DNA of 64,000 nucleotides. Source: Planctomycetaceae bacterium. Its GTDB lineage: Bacteria > Planctomycetota > Planctomycetia > Pirellulales > Pirellulaceae. Below the pieces are notes generated by a model that ran no database searches, was not told where the DNA came from, and saw nothing but the letters and a program-made list of their open reading frames with translations. Location of the stretch: positions 124,001 through 188,000 of the forward strand of contig JACKHN010000008.1 of the NCBI GenBank assembly GCA_020638975.1. Direction: 5' to 3'. Position numbers and translations under genes: made by a program. Positions 15,556 through 23,506 of this stretch are shown here, in pieces; position 1 is the first letter of the stretch; each line of letters opens with the position of its first letter.

Positions 15556-18500
15556 CTACGACACGCGCACGTAGATCTTAACGGCTACGCCAGCCACTTC
15601 ACACTCTAGCGGTTCAACGCCTGCCAATGCCTCGAAAACAATCGAATCGGCGAGCGTTTCGCCTTTGATGTGCTCGATGTTTTCTTTGATCGCCTTGCGC
15701 AATTCTTCCGATTCCGTGACGATGCCGACTTCGATGCGGTCGGTGAATTCGCAATCGAGCTGCTTGCGGCGGTCTTGGATCTGGCGGTTGATGTCGCGGG
15801 CATGGCCTTCGCGAATTAACTCGTCGGTAAGCTCGGTGGAGAGCACGACGACAGTGGTTGGTCCTTGAGCGGCCGCCCAGCCTTCCCTTGCTTGGAGCCT
15901 TACTTGCAGATCTTCGTCATCGAACTCGATGGATTGGCCATCGATCTCCATGACGACTTTGCCGTTGGCGGTCAATTGCTTGAGCAACTCGCCGCCATCA
16001 GCCGCCGTGAGAGCCTTCTTGACCGCTGGCATCAGCTTGCCGACGCGGGGACCGACGCGTTTGAAGTTGGGTTGGACTTGGTACTCGATGTAGGTCTCGG
16101 CGTCCTTCGTGTAGTCGATCTTCTTGACATTCAACTCGTCGCGCAACAGATCGTCGTGTTCTTCGAGCCACGCTTGATGAGCCACATCAGCCAGAATCAC
16201 CTCGACTTTGGCCAACGGCTGGCGGACCTTGAGCTTGGAGTTCATGCGGGCACTGCGCCCTAGCGATGCGATCTCGCGAAGCAGTCGCATGCGTTCCGAG
16301 AGCGTCTCGTCGATGGCCGATGTGTCAGCGCTCGGATAATCGCAGAGATGCACGCTGGGCAGCGCCCGATCTCCGAAAACACCAGCCAAGTTTTGCCATA
16401 GCGTTTCGGACAGGAAAGGTACAAAGGGTGCAACCAGTTTGCTCGTCGTGATCAAACACTCGAACAGTGTCCAGTACGCGTCGAGCTTCTCGGGCGATTG
16501 TTTCTCGCTGGCCCAGAACCGATCTCGCGAGCGGCGGACATACCAGTTACTTAAACCGTCAACGAAGTCGTTGATCTTCTGGCAGGCACCGAAATTGTCG
16601 TAGGCATCCATTCGCTCAATCACTGCGGCGATTGTGCGATTCAGTTCGCTGAGCACCCACCGATCGAGCTCGCCTCGTTCGGTGGCGGGGCGATAGCCTT
16701 TCGTGTCCTTGAAATCGTTGGGCGATAGCTGGGAGGTCCCGTCACGGAGTGACGTGCCTACGGTGGGCTCAAAGCCATCGATGTTGGCGTAGATGACGAA
16801 GAAGCTGTAGACATTCCAGAGCCGCAATAGAAACTCGGGGATACTGTCTTTGATCGCAGGTTCGCTGTAGCGGATTGAGGTCCAGGGAGCTTGATTCGCA
16901 AAGAAGTACCAACGCAGTGCGTCGCAGCCATACTTGTCAAAGATTTCGTTCGGCTCGCGGTAATTCCGCTTGCTCTTGGACATCTTTTGGCCGTCTTCGC
17001 CGAGCATCAGGCCGAGGACGATGCAGTTGCGATAGGGATGCGGGAAAGGATGAAGGTTGAAGGAGGAAGGAGGAATGTTTTCCTTCTCATCCCTCATCCT
17101 TCCTCCTTCCTCCTTTCCCTCATCCTTCCCAAACAACAGCGTGCTGATCGCCAACTGGCTATAAAACCAACCACGCGTCTGATCCAACGCTTCGCTGATA
17201 AAGTCTGCTGGGAACTGCGATTCAAATTGCTCGCGGCCTTGATGCGGATAGCCCCATTGCGCGAAGGGCATCGCGCCGGAGTCGTACCAGCAGTCGATCA
17301 CTTCCGGCACTCGCGTCATGCGACCGCCCGACTCGAAAGGCGAGTCGTAGGTGATGGCGTCGATATATGGCTTGTGAACTCGCAGGTCGTCTGGCAAGTC
17401 GGGATTCTGTTTCTTCGCAGCGTCCCACACTTCGGCACCGGTGACGCCTGGCTTGGCGAGCAACTCGTCGTACTGAGCGACCGCTTCCATCTTGCCCGTC
17501 TTGTCGCAGACCCAGATTGGCAACGGTGTGCCCCAGTACCGCTCGCGGGACAAAGCCCAATCGACATTCGCTTCCAGAAAATTGCCGAAGCGACCGTCTT
17601 TGATATGCTCGGGCATCCAGTTGATCTTGCTGTTGTTCTCCAGCATGCGATCTTTGAACTGCGTCGTGCGGATGAACCAACTGCGACGCGGGTACTGGAT
17701 CAAGGGATCTTCATCGGCGCGCCAACAGAACGGGTAATCGTGTAAGTATTGATCGAGGTGGAACAAGACGCCACGCTCGCGAAGTTCGCGCGAGATGTCT
17801 TTGTCGGCTTCTTTGACCCAACGGCCCTGATAGTCAGGTGCTTCGGCGGTGAACTTGCCATCGGGGCCGACTGCACAGATCAACTCAGGCCCTTCGCCGT
17901 CCCCGAACCGCCCTTGCTCCGCGACCAGCACGTCATAGTCGACTTCGCCGAAGGCCGGTGCCTGATGCACAACCCCCGAACCGCTGTCGATCGTGACGAA
18001 ATCAGCGGAAACGATTCGCCAAGCGACATGTTGCTGAGTGCCATCCTTTAGCTTGCCTTGCCGATCTCCGTCCGTCTTGTAGTAGTAATCGAATGGCGGC
18101 ACATATCGCTTACCGATCAAGTCGATACCTTGGCAAGTCGATTCGACCGTCAGTTCACGCTTCGCCTTCTCTGCCACCGTTTCGACGAGATCTGCGGCCA
18201 GGATCAGCTTCTCGCCTGATTCCACATCAACTACCGTGGCGTATGTCAATTCAGGATGAACTGCGGCGAATTGATTGCTCGGCAACGTCCAGGGTGTCGT
18301 CGTCCAAACCAGCAACGACGTATTCACTTCACCAACGAGCGGAAACTTGACATAGACGCTCGGATCGGCAACCTCGCGGTAACCTTGTCCGACTTCGCCA
18401 GCGCTGAGCGCGGTGCCGCCTTGTGCCCACCACCAGACGATCTTGTGTCCTTGGTACAGCAAGTCGCGGTCGAACAGATTTTTCAGCGACCACCACACGC

Positions 18501-18972
18501 TCTCGACGTAGCTTTGATGGTAGGTGACATACGCTTCATCAAGATGAATCCAGAAGCCCAGTCGTTCGGTCAACCGCTCCCACTCTTGCATGTAGCGCCA
18601 GACACTTTGTTGGCACTTCTGGATGAAGGGTTCGATGCCGTAGGCTTCGATCTCTTCCTTCGAGTGGATGCCGAGTTCTTTGCAGACTTCGACTTCGACG
18701 GGCAAGCCGTGCGTATCCCAGCCGCCTTTGCGCTCGCAGAGATAGCCGCGCATCGTCTTGTAACGCGGGAACAGATCTTTGATCGCACGCGTCAGGCAAT
18801 GACCGGGATGTGGCATCCCGTTGGCTGTGGGTGGGCCTTCATAGAAGACGAACTTGTCGCTGCCAACGCGGCGTTCAAGCGATTGTTCGTAGATCTTGTG
18901 TTCCTTCCAGAACTCCAAGATCTGTTCTTCGAGTTGTGGGAAGTTCGCGTTGGCGGGGACTGACCGAAACAT
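15556..18972 (-). CDS. ileS: Isoleucyl-tRNA synthetase, large (IleS2-like) form
   Basis: A 1138-residue class I synthetase charging tRNA-Ile. The HIGH-type motif is PHPGHCL near residue 55, the CP1 editing domain follows (VWTTTPWTLPSNQFAAV, SGSGVVHQAPAFGEVDYDV), and KMSKSKRN lies near residue 675. The anticodon-binding helical domain and a long C-terminal region complete it. Length and motif details suit the eukaryote-like IleS2 class; that class assignment is inference. An unusual insert of about 28 residues (about 616-643, EEGGRMRDEK...PPSSFNLHPFPHP) sits just before the KMSKS region and is encoded by a palindromic DNA repeat at 17041-17130. No rearrangement of the frame results. Confidence 0.96.
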   Translation of the reverse strand: MFRSVPANANFPQLEEQILEFWKEHKIYEQSLERRVGSDKFVFYEGPPTANGMPHPGHCLTRAIKDLFPRYKTMRGYLCERKGGWDTHGLPVEVEVCKELGIHSKEEIEAYGIEPFIQKCQQSVWRYMQEWERLTERLGFWIHLDEAYVTYHQSYVESVWWSLKNLFDRDLLYQGHKIVWWWAQGGTALSAGEVGQGYREVADPSVYVKFPLVGEVNTSLLVWTTTPWTLPSNQFAAVHPELTYATVVDVESGEKLILAADLVETVAEKAKRELTVESTCQGIDLIGKRYVPPFDYYYKTDGDRQGKLKDGTQQHVAWRIVSADFVTIDSGSGVVHQAPAFGEVDYDVLVAEQGRFGDGEGPELICAVGPDGKFTAEAPDYQGRWVKEADKDISRELRERGVLFHLDQYLHDYPFCWRADEDPLIQYPRRSWFIRTTQFKDRMLENNSKINWMPEHIKDGRFGNFLEANVDWALSRERYWGTPLPIWVCDKTGKMEAVAQYDELLAKPGVTGAEVWDAAKKQNPDLPDDLRVHKPYIDAITYDSPFESGGRMTRVPEVIDCWYDSGAMPFAQWGYPHQGREQFESQFPADFISEALDQTRGWFYSQLAISTLLFGKDEGKEEGGRMRDEKENIPPSSFNLHPFPHPYRNCIVLGLMLGEDGQKMSKSKRNYREPNEIFDKYGCDALRWYFFANQAPWTSIRYSEPAIKDSIPEFLLRLWNVYSFFVIYANIDGFEPTVGTSLRDGTSQLSPNDFKDTKGYRPATERGELDRWVLSELNRTIAAVIERMDAYDNFGACQKINDFVDGLSNWYVRRSRDRFWASEKQSPEKLDAYWTLFECLITTSKLVAPFVPFLSETLWQNLAGVFGDRALPSVHLCDYPSADTSAIDETLSERMRLLREIASLGRSARMNSKLKVRQPLAKVEVILADVAHQAWLEEHDDLLRDELNVKKIDYTKDAETYIEYQVQPNFKRVGPRVGKLMPAVKKALTAADGGELLKQLTANGKVVMEIDGQSIEFDDEDLQVRLQAREGWAAAQGPTTVVVLSTELTDELIREGHARDINRQIQDRRKQLDCEFTDRIEVGIVTESEELRKAIKENIEHIKGETLADSIVFEALAGVEPLECEVAGVAVKIYVRVS
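17041..17130. repeat. Palindromic repeat inserted in frame within ileS
   Basis: Two arms of about 30 bases, purine-rich (about 17042-17074, AAGGAGGAAGGAGGAA) and the matching pyrimidine-rich arm (about 17098-17130, TTCCTCCTTCCTCC), flank a loop. Translated within ileS it gives an NIPPSSFNLHP-type peptide, a signature often met in translated planctomycete repeats. The length is a multiple of three, so ileS remains open. Confidence 0.8.
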
Positions 18973-19121
18973 GCTTGCGTCCAGCTTGCCCGAGCTGCCG
19001 GCGGCAGGCTGCGCGGAATGTTATCGAGAAGTCGATCGGCCGTACGCGGACTTTCGCTCGGCGAAAGTGAACACCTTCGCAGAGCGAAGCGCCACGCAAC
19101 CACCATCACCGATCCACCGTG

Positions 19122-19469
19122 CTATTCTTCCTCGTCGACTTCGGGCTCCGCTTCTTCCTCTTCTTCGTCGTCGGCTTCACCCGAGAAGTCCGCTGTGCCG
19201 TCATCGAAGTCGGAGGCCGGGAACTCTTCGTTGTCGACTTCGTACTCGTCTTCGGCTTCTTCCTCGAAGTCGTCGTCGAAGTCGTCGTCGAAGTCGTCCT
19301 CGTCGAACTCTTCCTCATCGTCCTCGTCGTCTCCCGAGACATCGAAGTCCGACATCTCGGCAACAACTACGACTGGGTTCGGCACGAATTGGTTCGGCGC
19401 GGCGATCCCGATGCCCACTTCTGGCACAGTGCACAGATCGGAATCCTCGTTTCCCAACGATATCGACAT
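19122..19469 (-). CDS. Highly acidic Asp/Glu-rich small protein
   Basis: A 115-residue protein. The first 40 residues are mixed (DSDLCTVPEVGIGI...VVVVAE), the rest almost wholly Asp/Glu with Phe, Ala and Ser (SGDDEDDEEEFDEDDFDDD), giving an extremely low isoelectric point. It has no known domain. AGAGG lies seven bases before the ATG at 19469, better than the ATG at 19475, which supports real translation. Opposite-strand ORFs here are mirror images of the GAC/GAA-rich codons. Acidic tails of this kind can be RNA-polymerase delta-like or metal or protein-binding modules; function unknown. It lies 149 bases upstream of ileS on the same strand. Confidence 0.6.
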   Translation of the reverse strand: MSISLGNEDSDLCTVPEVGIGIAAPNQFVPNPVVVVAEMSDFDVSGDDEDDEEEFDEDDFDDDFDDDFEEEAEDEYEVDNEEFPASDFDDGTADFSGEADDEEEEEAEPEVDEEE

Positions 19470-19475
19470 CGACAT

Positions 19476-19817
19476 ACCTCTTATTAACGGCGAAATGGGT
19501 CGGGGTGAGCGATCAGCCGTCGGCGATCAGCTTTCGGGTAAGAGTACGTCATAAGATCGAAAGCTGATTGCTAACCGCTGATCGCTGTCAGCTCGTAGTT
19601 ATATAAGCATCGCGACTTTGTCAACCGACGGGAAGGTGGGGTATTGGGCGAGGATTGGCCGAAGCGGCTGAGCCGAGCCGCCAACTTGGGCCCGGAAACA
19701 CGCTGACCCTATCGAGAGAAGCCCTCAGGGCCAGAAGTGGCTTTATGGCCTTCTGTTTGGCTCATGCTGGAGCTGTGAAGGCTCGTTCCGGCCTCCTTCC
19801 ACCTTTCTTTCCCATCG
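19476..19817. other. Intergenic region with imperfect inverted repeats
   Basis: About 342 bases between same-strand genes. Around 19510-19590 the motif CGATCAGC(TTTCG) appears in both orientations, forming a weak hairpin. A further short inverted repeat (GCCCTCAGGGC, about 19720) may be a terminator for the aldolase gene. No gene seen. Confidence 0.4.
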
Positions 19818-20597
19818 CTACTTGGCCTTGTAACTCTCTCGTACCTTGTCCGCGACCTCGCAAGCCGCGCGTCGCATCAGCGTCACGTCGAGTCCCATCG
19901 ACAGCCACTGAATTCCCATGTCAGCCAGTTTCGCGAGATGAGCCGGATCGGCTCCCACGGAAACGCCGACCGGAATCTTGGCGGCGCGAGCCTTGTCGAT
20001 GATGCCTTGCATCACCTTAAGCACTTCCGGATGAGCGGGTTCGCCTCGGTAACCGAGTGCCGTCGACAAATCGTTCGGGCCGAACGCGATGCTGGTCAGC
20101 CCAGGCACGGCGAGAATTTCGTCGATGTTCTCGACGGCAGCGGCTTGCTCGATCTGGACGACAATGATGATGTCCGCGTTCGCCTGTTCGTAGTACTCCT
20201 TGATGTTGCGACGACCGTAGTCCAGGGGCCGCAACGGCCCAAATCCGCGAGTGCCCTGCGGCGGATAGAGGCATGCCGCCACGGCCCGCGCCACGTCGTC
20301 TGCCGTTTCGATCATGGGCACGATGACTCCGTCCGCGCCAATGTCGATCACGGGCTTGATGAACGCCTGATCGTTCCACGGCACGCGAACCAACGCCGCC
20401 GTGCCGCTTCCCTTGATAGCCATCAAGTGGTGCTTGACCTCTTGCAGCGATAGGGCCGTGTGCTCCATGTCCACCCAGAAAAAATCGAGATCCCCACAGA
20501 GTGCTTCCGAGACATTGGGATCGGCCAGCCCGATTCCCGTTCCAAAGCAGAGGTCGCCCCGATCTAATTTGTCTCTAAACGTCCGAGCGTTGTGCAT
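19818..20597 (-). CDS. HpcH/HpaI-family class II aldolase
   Basis: A 259-residue metal-dependent pyruvate-type aldolase that cleaves or forms 2-keto-3-deoxy acids. Key residues are visible: H46 in the VDMEHT motif, an Arg in VRVPWND, a metal-binding Glu in VVQIE and an Asp in FGPNDLS. The PPQGTRGFGP block is characteristic. The frame is open to 20663, but the ATG at 20597 has AAGGA about nine bases upstream and matches the family N-terminus (FRDKLDRGDLCFGTGIGL). Substrates range from sugar acids to aromatic-degradation intermediates and cannot be decided here. Confidence 0.9.
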   Translation of the reverse strand: MHNARTFRDKLDRGDLCFGTGIGLADPNVSEALCGDLDFFWVDMEHTALSLQEVKHHLMAIKGSGTAALVRVPWNDQAFIKPVIDIGADGVIVPMIETADDVARAVAACLYPPQGTRGFGPLRPLDYGRRNIKEYYEQANADIIIVVQIEQAAAVENIDEILAVPGLTSIAFGPNDLSTALGYRGEPAHPEVLKVMQGIIDKARAAKIPVGVSVGADPAHLAKLADMGIQWLSMGLDVTLMRRAACEVADKVRESYKAK

Positions 20598-20832
20598 GCC
20601 GTTGTTTCCTTGGAAATGAGCCGAAGAAGGCATCAGAGTACCCCGATGGGTAGCGCGGAACAATATGCCCCGCTCGGCTGTGGCCGCCTACGAGAATGCG
20701 ATTGTGAATTCGTAAATTACTGGCGATCGCCAAACTCGTGCTGGCGCGGGGGCAGAAATGTAATAGATTACCGATAGCGAATGACCCACCGTTCCATCGT
20801 GGCTTTTGAGCCCTTAAAGCCGGAGTTCCGCC

Positions 20833-22335
20833 GTGAATATCCTGATCGCTAGTAGCGAAGTCGCACCTTTCTCGAAGACGGGTGGTTTGGCAGACGTCAG
20901 CGGTGCCTTGCCGGGAGCCTTACGGCAGCTTGGCCATCAGCCAGTCGTCTTCACGCCTCTTTATCGACAAGTTCGTCAAAGCGGCGCGGTGCTGGAGCCA
21001 ACGGACGTCACCTTCGAGATTCCGATCGGCAGCAAAGTGATGATCGGACATCTGCTCAAAGGGACCATCCCTGGGTCGGATGCACCGGTCTATTTTGTCG
21101 ATCAACCCGAATACTTCGACCGTGCTCAGCTCTATCAAGAGGAAGGCCAAGACTACAAAGACAATTGCGAGCGGTTCGTTTTCTTCTCTCGAGCGATCAT
21201 GGAGGCGATTCGCTTGCTGGATTTGCCGGTCGATGTGATTCACTGCAACGATTGGCAGACCGGTTTGATTCCGGCCTTGCTCCGCATCGAGTATCAACAC
21301 GCTCGCGGTTACGAAGACATCGTGACGCTGATGACGATTCACAACATGGCGTACCAAGGTCATTTCTGGCACTGGGACATGTTGCTGACCGGTTTGGATT
21401 GGAAGTATTTCAATTGGAAGCAAATGGAGTTCTGGGGCAACCTGAACTTAATGAAGACGGGCTTGGTCTTTGCGGATGCCATCAATACGGTCAGCCCACG
21501 CTACGCCCAAGAAATTCAAAGCGATCTCGGTTGCGGTTTGGAAGGCGTGCTGCGGCAACGTTCGGCGTCATTGTTCGGGATCATCAATGGCGTTGACTAC
21601 AGCCTGTGGGACCCCGCGATTGATCCTCATCTCGCAGCGAATTACTCCGTCGATAACTGGACGGAAGGTAAAGCCACTTGCAAGGCAGCCATCCAACGCG
21701 AGTTTGGGCTGCCCGCTGAACCGAACACACCGTTGATCGGTTTGGTGGGTCGCTTGGCCGATCAAAAAGGTTGGGATCTGGTCGCCGATGTCATGCAGCG
21801 TTGGGTGAATCGAGAAAACGTGCAGTGGGTGATTCTAGGGACCGGCGAGCCCCGCTATCACCAAATGCTCGAAGGCCTCGCCCGGCAACGACCTGATCGT
21901 GTCGGCGTGCGATTGGGATTCTCTGATCCCTTGGCGCGCCAGATCGAAGCCGGTGCCGACATGTTCCTGATGCCCAGCCGTTATGAACCCTGCGGACTGA
22001 ACCAGCTCTATAGTTTGAAGTACGGCACGGTTCCTGTCGTCCGCGAGACTGGTGGTCTGGCCGACTCGATCCGTGATGCTTCTCCCGAGAACCTCTCGAA
22101 CGGAACGGCAAACGGTTTCAGCTTTCAAGGGTATGACGCGGATCAGCTCGAGGTCACACTGCAACGCGCTTGCGACACTTACAACACGCGGCGAGATACT
22201 TGGCGGAATCTGGTCGACACAGGCATGAAGCAAGATTGGTCCTGGGAGAACAGTGCTCGGCAGTATGTCTCTGTCTATCAACAAATGCAGCGGCAACGCG
22301 AAGTAGCTCGCGAGGCCGCCGAGACGACGCACTAA
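20833..22335 (+). CDS. glgA: Glycogen synthase (ADP-glucose dependent, GT5)
   Basis: A 500-residue GT-B glucosyltransferase extending alpha-1,4-glucan chains. The N-terminus has the ADP-glucose-binding K15 in SKTGGLADV; the donor domain includes LVGRLADQKGWDL and the C-terminal PSRYEPCGLNQLYSLKYGT with the conserved acidic residue, followed by RETGGL. Full family length. The start is GTG at 20833 with GGAG seven bases before. It is the first of three glycogen/sugar genes on this strand (glgA, galT, GH57). Confidence 0.96.
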   Translation: MNILIASSEVAPFSKTGGLADVSGALPGALRQLGHQPVVFTPLYRQVRQSGAVLEPTDVTFEIPIGSKVMIGHLLKGTIPGSDAPVYFVDQPEYFDRAQLYQEEGQDYKDNCERFVFFSRAIMEAIRLLDLPVDVIHCNDWQTGLIPALLRIEYQHARGYEDIVTLMTIHNMAYQGHFWHWDMLLTGLDWKYFNWKQMEFWGNLNLMKTGLVFADAINTVSPRYAQEIQSDLGCGLEGVLRQRSASLFGIINGVDYSLWDPAIDPHLAANYSVDNWTEGKATCKAAIQREFGLPAEPNTPLIGLVGRLADQKGWDLVADVMQRWVNRENVQWVILGTGEPRYHQMLEGLARQRPDRVGVRLGFSDPLARQIEAGADMFLMPSRYEPCGLNQLYSLKYGTVPVVRETGGLADSIRDASPENLSNGTANGFSFQGYDADQLEVTLQRACDTYNTRRDTWRNLVDTGMKQDWSWENSARQYVSVYQQMQRQREVAREAAETTH

Positions 22336-22376
22336 GCAAACTGTTACGACTTCCTCTGTTATGCCTTTCACCGCCT

Positions 22377-23345
22377 ATGCCTGAACTCCGACAAGATCCG
22401 CTCTCAGGCCGCTGGGTGATCGTCGCCGAAAATCGCGCCGCGAGGCCCGATCAATTTGCTGCGAGAAGCGAGACCGTCGTTGACGTCTGTCCCTTCTGCC
22501 CCGGACACGAAGACCTCACACCCAAAGCGTCGGCGGTCTATTCGGGCGACTCGTCCATAGACTGGCAAGTGCGAGTCGTTCCGAACAAGTATCCGGCTGT
22601 CGAGTTGAATGCGTCTGGCGACCGAGGCGAAGCGGCAATCGGGGTTCACGAAGTGATCATCGAATCGCCAGCTCACGTCGCGAGTTTGACGGAGGTGTCG
22701 GCGACGGAAGCTCAGCTGACGTTTGTCGCCTACCGTGATCGATTGCAGACGTTGAGCAAGGACAAGCGGCTAGCCTACGGTCTGGTCTTTAAGAACGCTC
22801 GGGCCGACGGTGGCGCTTCTTTGGAACATACGCACAGCCAACTCATCGCGACATCGACCATTCCGGCCGACGTGCAGTACGAGCTAGCAAAGGCTGGCGA
22901 GCATCAGATGTTGCACGGCAACTGTGCCTTTTGCGATCTGATCGATGGCGAACTCGATGGGGATCGACACGTCTTCGAGACTGATAGCTTCGCCGTGTTT
23001 TGTCCGTTCAGTTCCCGTTTCCCCTACGAGATGTGGGTGCTGCCGAAGGAGCACTGCGAATCGTTCGAGACAACTACCGATTCGAAACTCGCCGAATTGG
23101 CGGAGTTAATGCAAAAGCTGATTCGAGGTCTCGAAGACATACTTGACGCGCCCGCCTACAATTATTGGATTCGTAACGCACCTTTTCGGTTGTCGGCTCA
23201 CGATGATTTTCATTGGCGAATTGAATTAACTCCACGCATGACTCGACTGGCGGGCTTTGAGTTAGGGGCCGGATGTTTTATAAATCCAGTAGGACCCGAA
23301 CATGCTGCAGCGGAACTCCGTTCGGCGATTGCTCGAGTCGTTTGA
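22377..23345 (+). CDS. galT: Galactose-1-phosphate uridylyltransferase-like (HIT superfamily)
   Basis: A 322-residue GalT homologue which swaps UMP between UDP-glucose and galactose-1-phosphate, or acts as a related nucleotidyltransferase on glucose-1-phosphate. C38/C41 (VCPFC) begins the metal site, and the active site is H151-T-H153-S-Q155 with H153 as nucleophile. A second CxxC (NCAFC) occurs near 181. The frame extends 69 codons into the end of glgA, but the ATG at 22377 starts a standard GalT N-terminus (ELRQDPLSGRWVIVA). It lies 41 bases after glgA. Linkage to glycogen genes rather than galK suggests a role in nucleotide-sugar supply for glucan metabolism (inference). Confidence 0.9.
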   Translation: MPELRQDPLSGRWVIVAENRAARPDQFAARSETVVDVCPFCPGHEDLTPKASAVYSGDSSIDWQVRVVPNKYPAVELNASGDRGEAAIGVHEVIIESPAHVASLTEVSATEAQLTFVAYRDRLQTLSKDKRLAYGLVFKNARADGGASLEHTHSQLIATSTIPADVQYELAKAGEHQMLHGNCAFCDLIDGELDGDRHVFETDSFAVFCPFSSRFPYEMWVLPKEHCESFETTTDSKLAELAELMQKLIRGLEDILDAPAYNYWIRNAPFRLSAHDDFHWRIELTPRMTRLAGFELGAGCFINPVGPEHAAAELRSAIARVV

Positions 23346-23506
23346 TTACAGAGACTGTTCGGCAGAGAAAGACTAGATAAACGGCGTTGACTTTGCCGAT
23401 AACCGGTCGATGTGTTGGACTCCAACAACGCGCTGGCGATCTACAATTCTCGGATTGAGACTTGTCCGAGCTGCTATTTCCTTTCACAAAGAGCTTTGCT
23501 GCAACC

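Noticed and set aside
19018..19554. Plus-strand Ser-rich ORFs opposite the acidic gene
   Set aside because: Mirror image of GAC/GAA codons; the minus strand has the ribosome site and sensible start.
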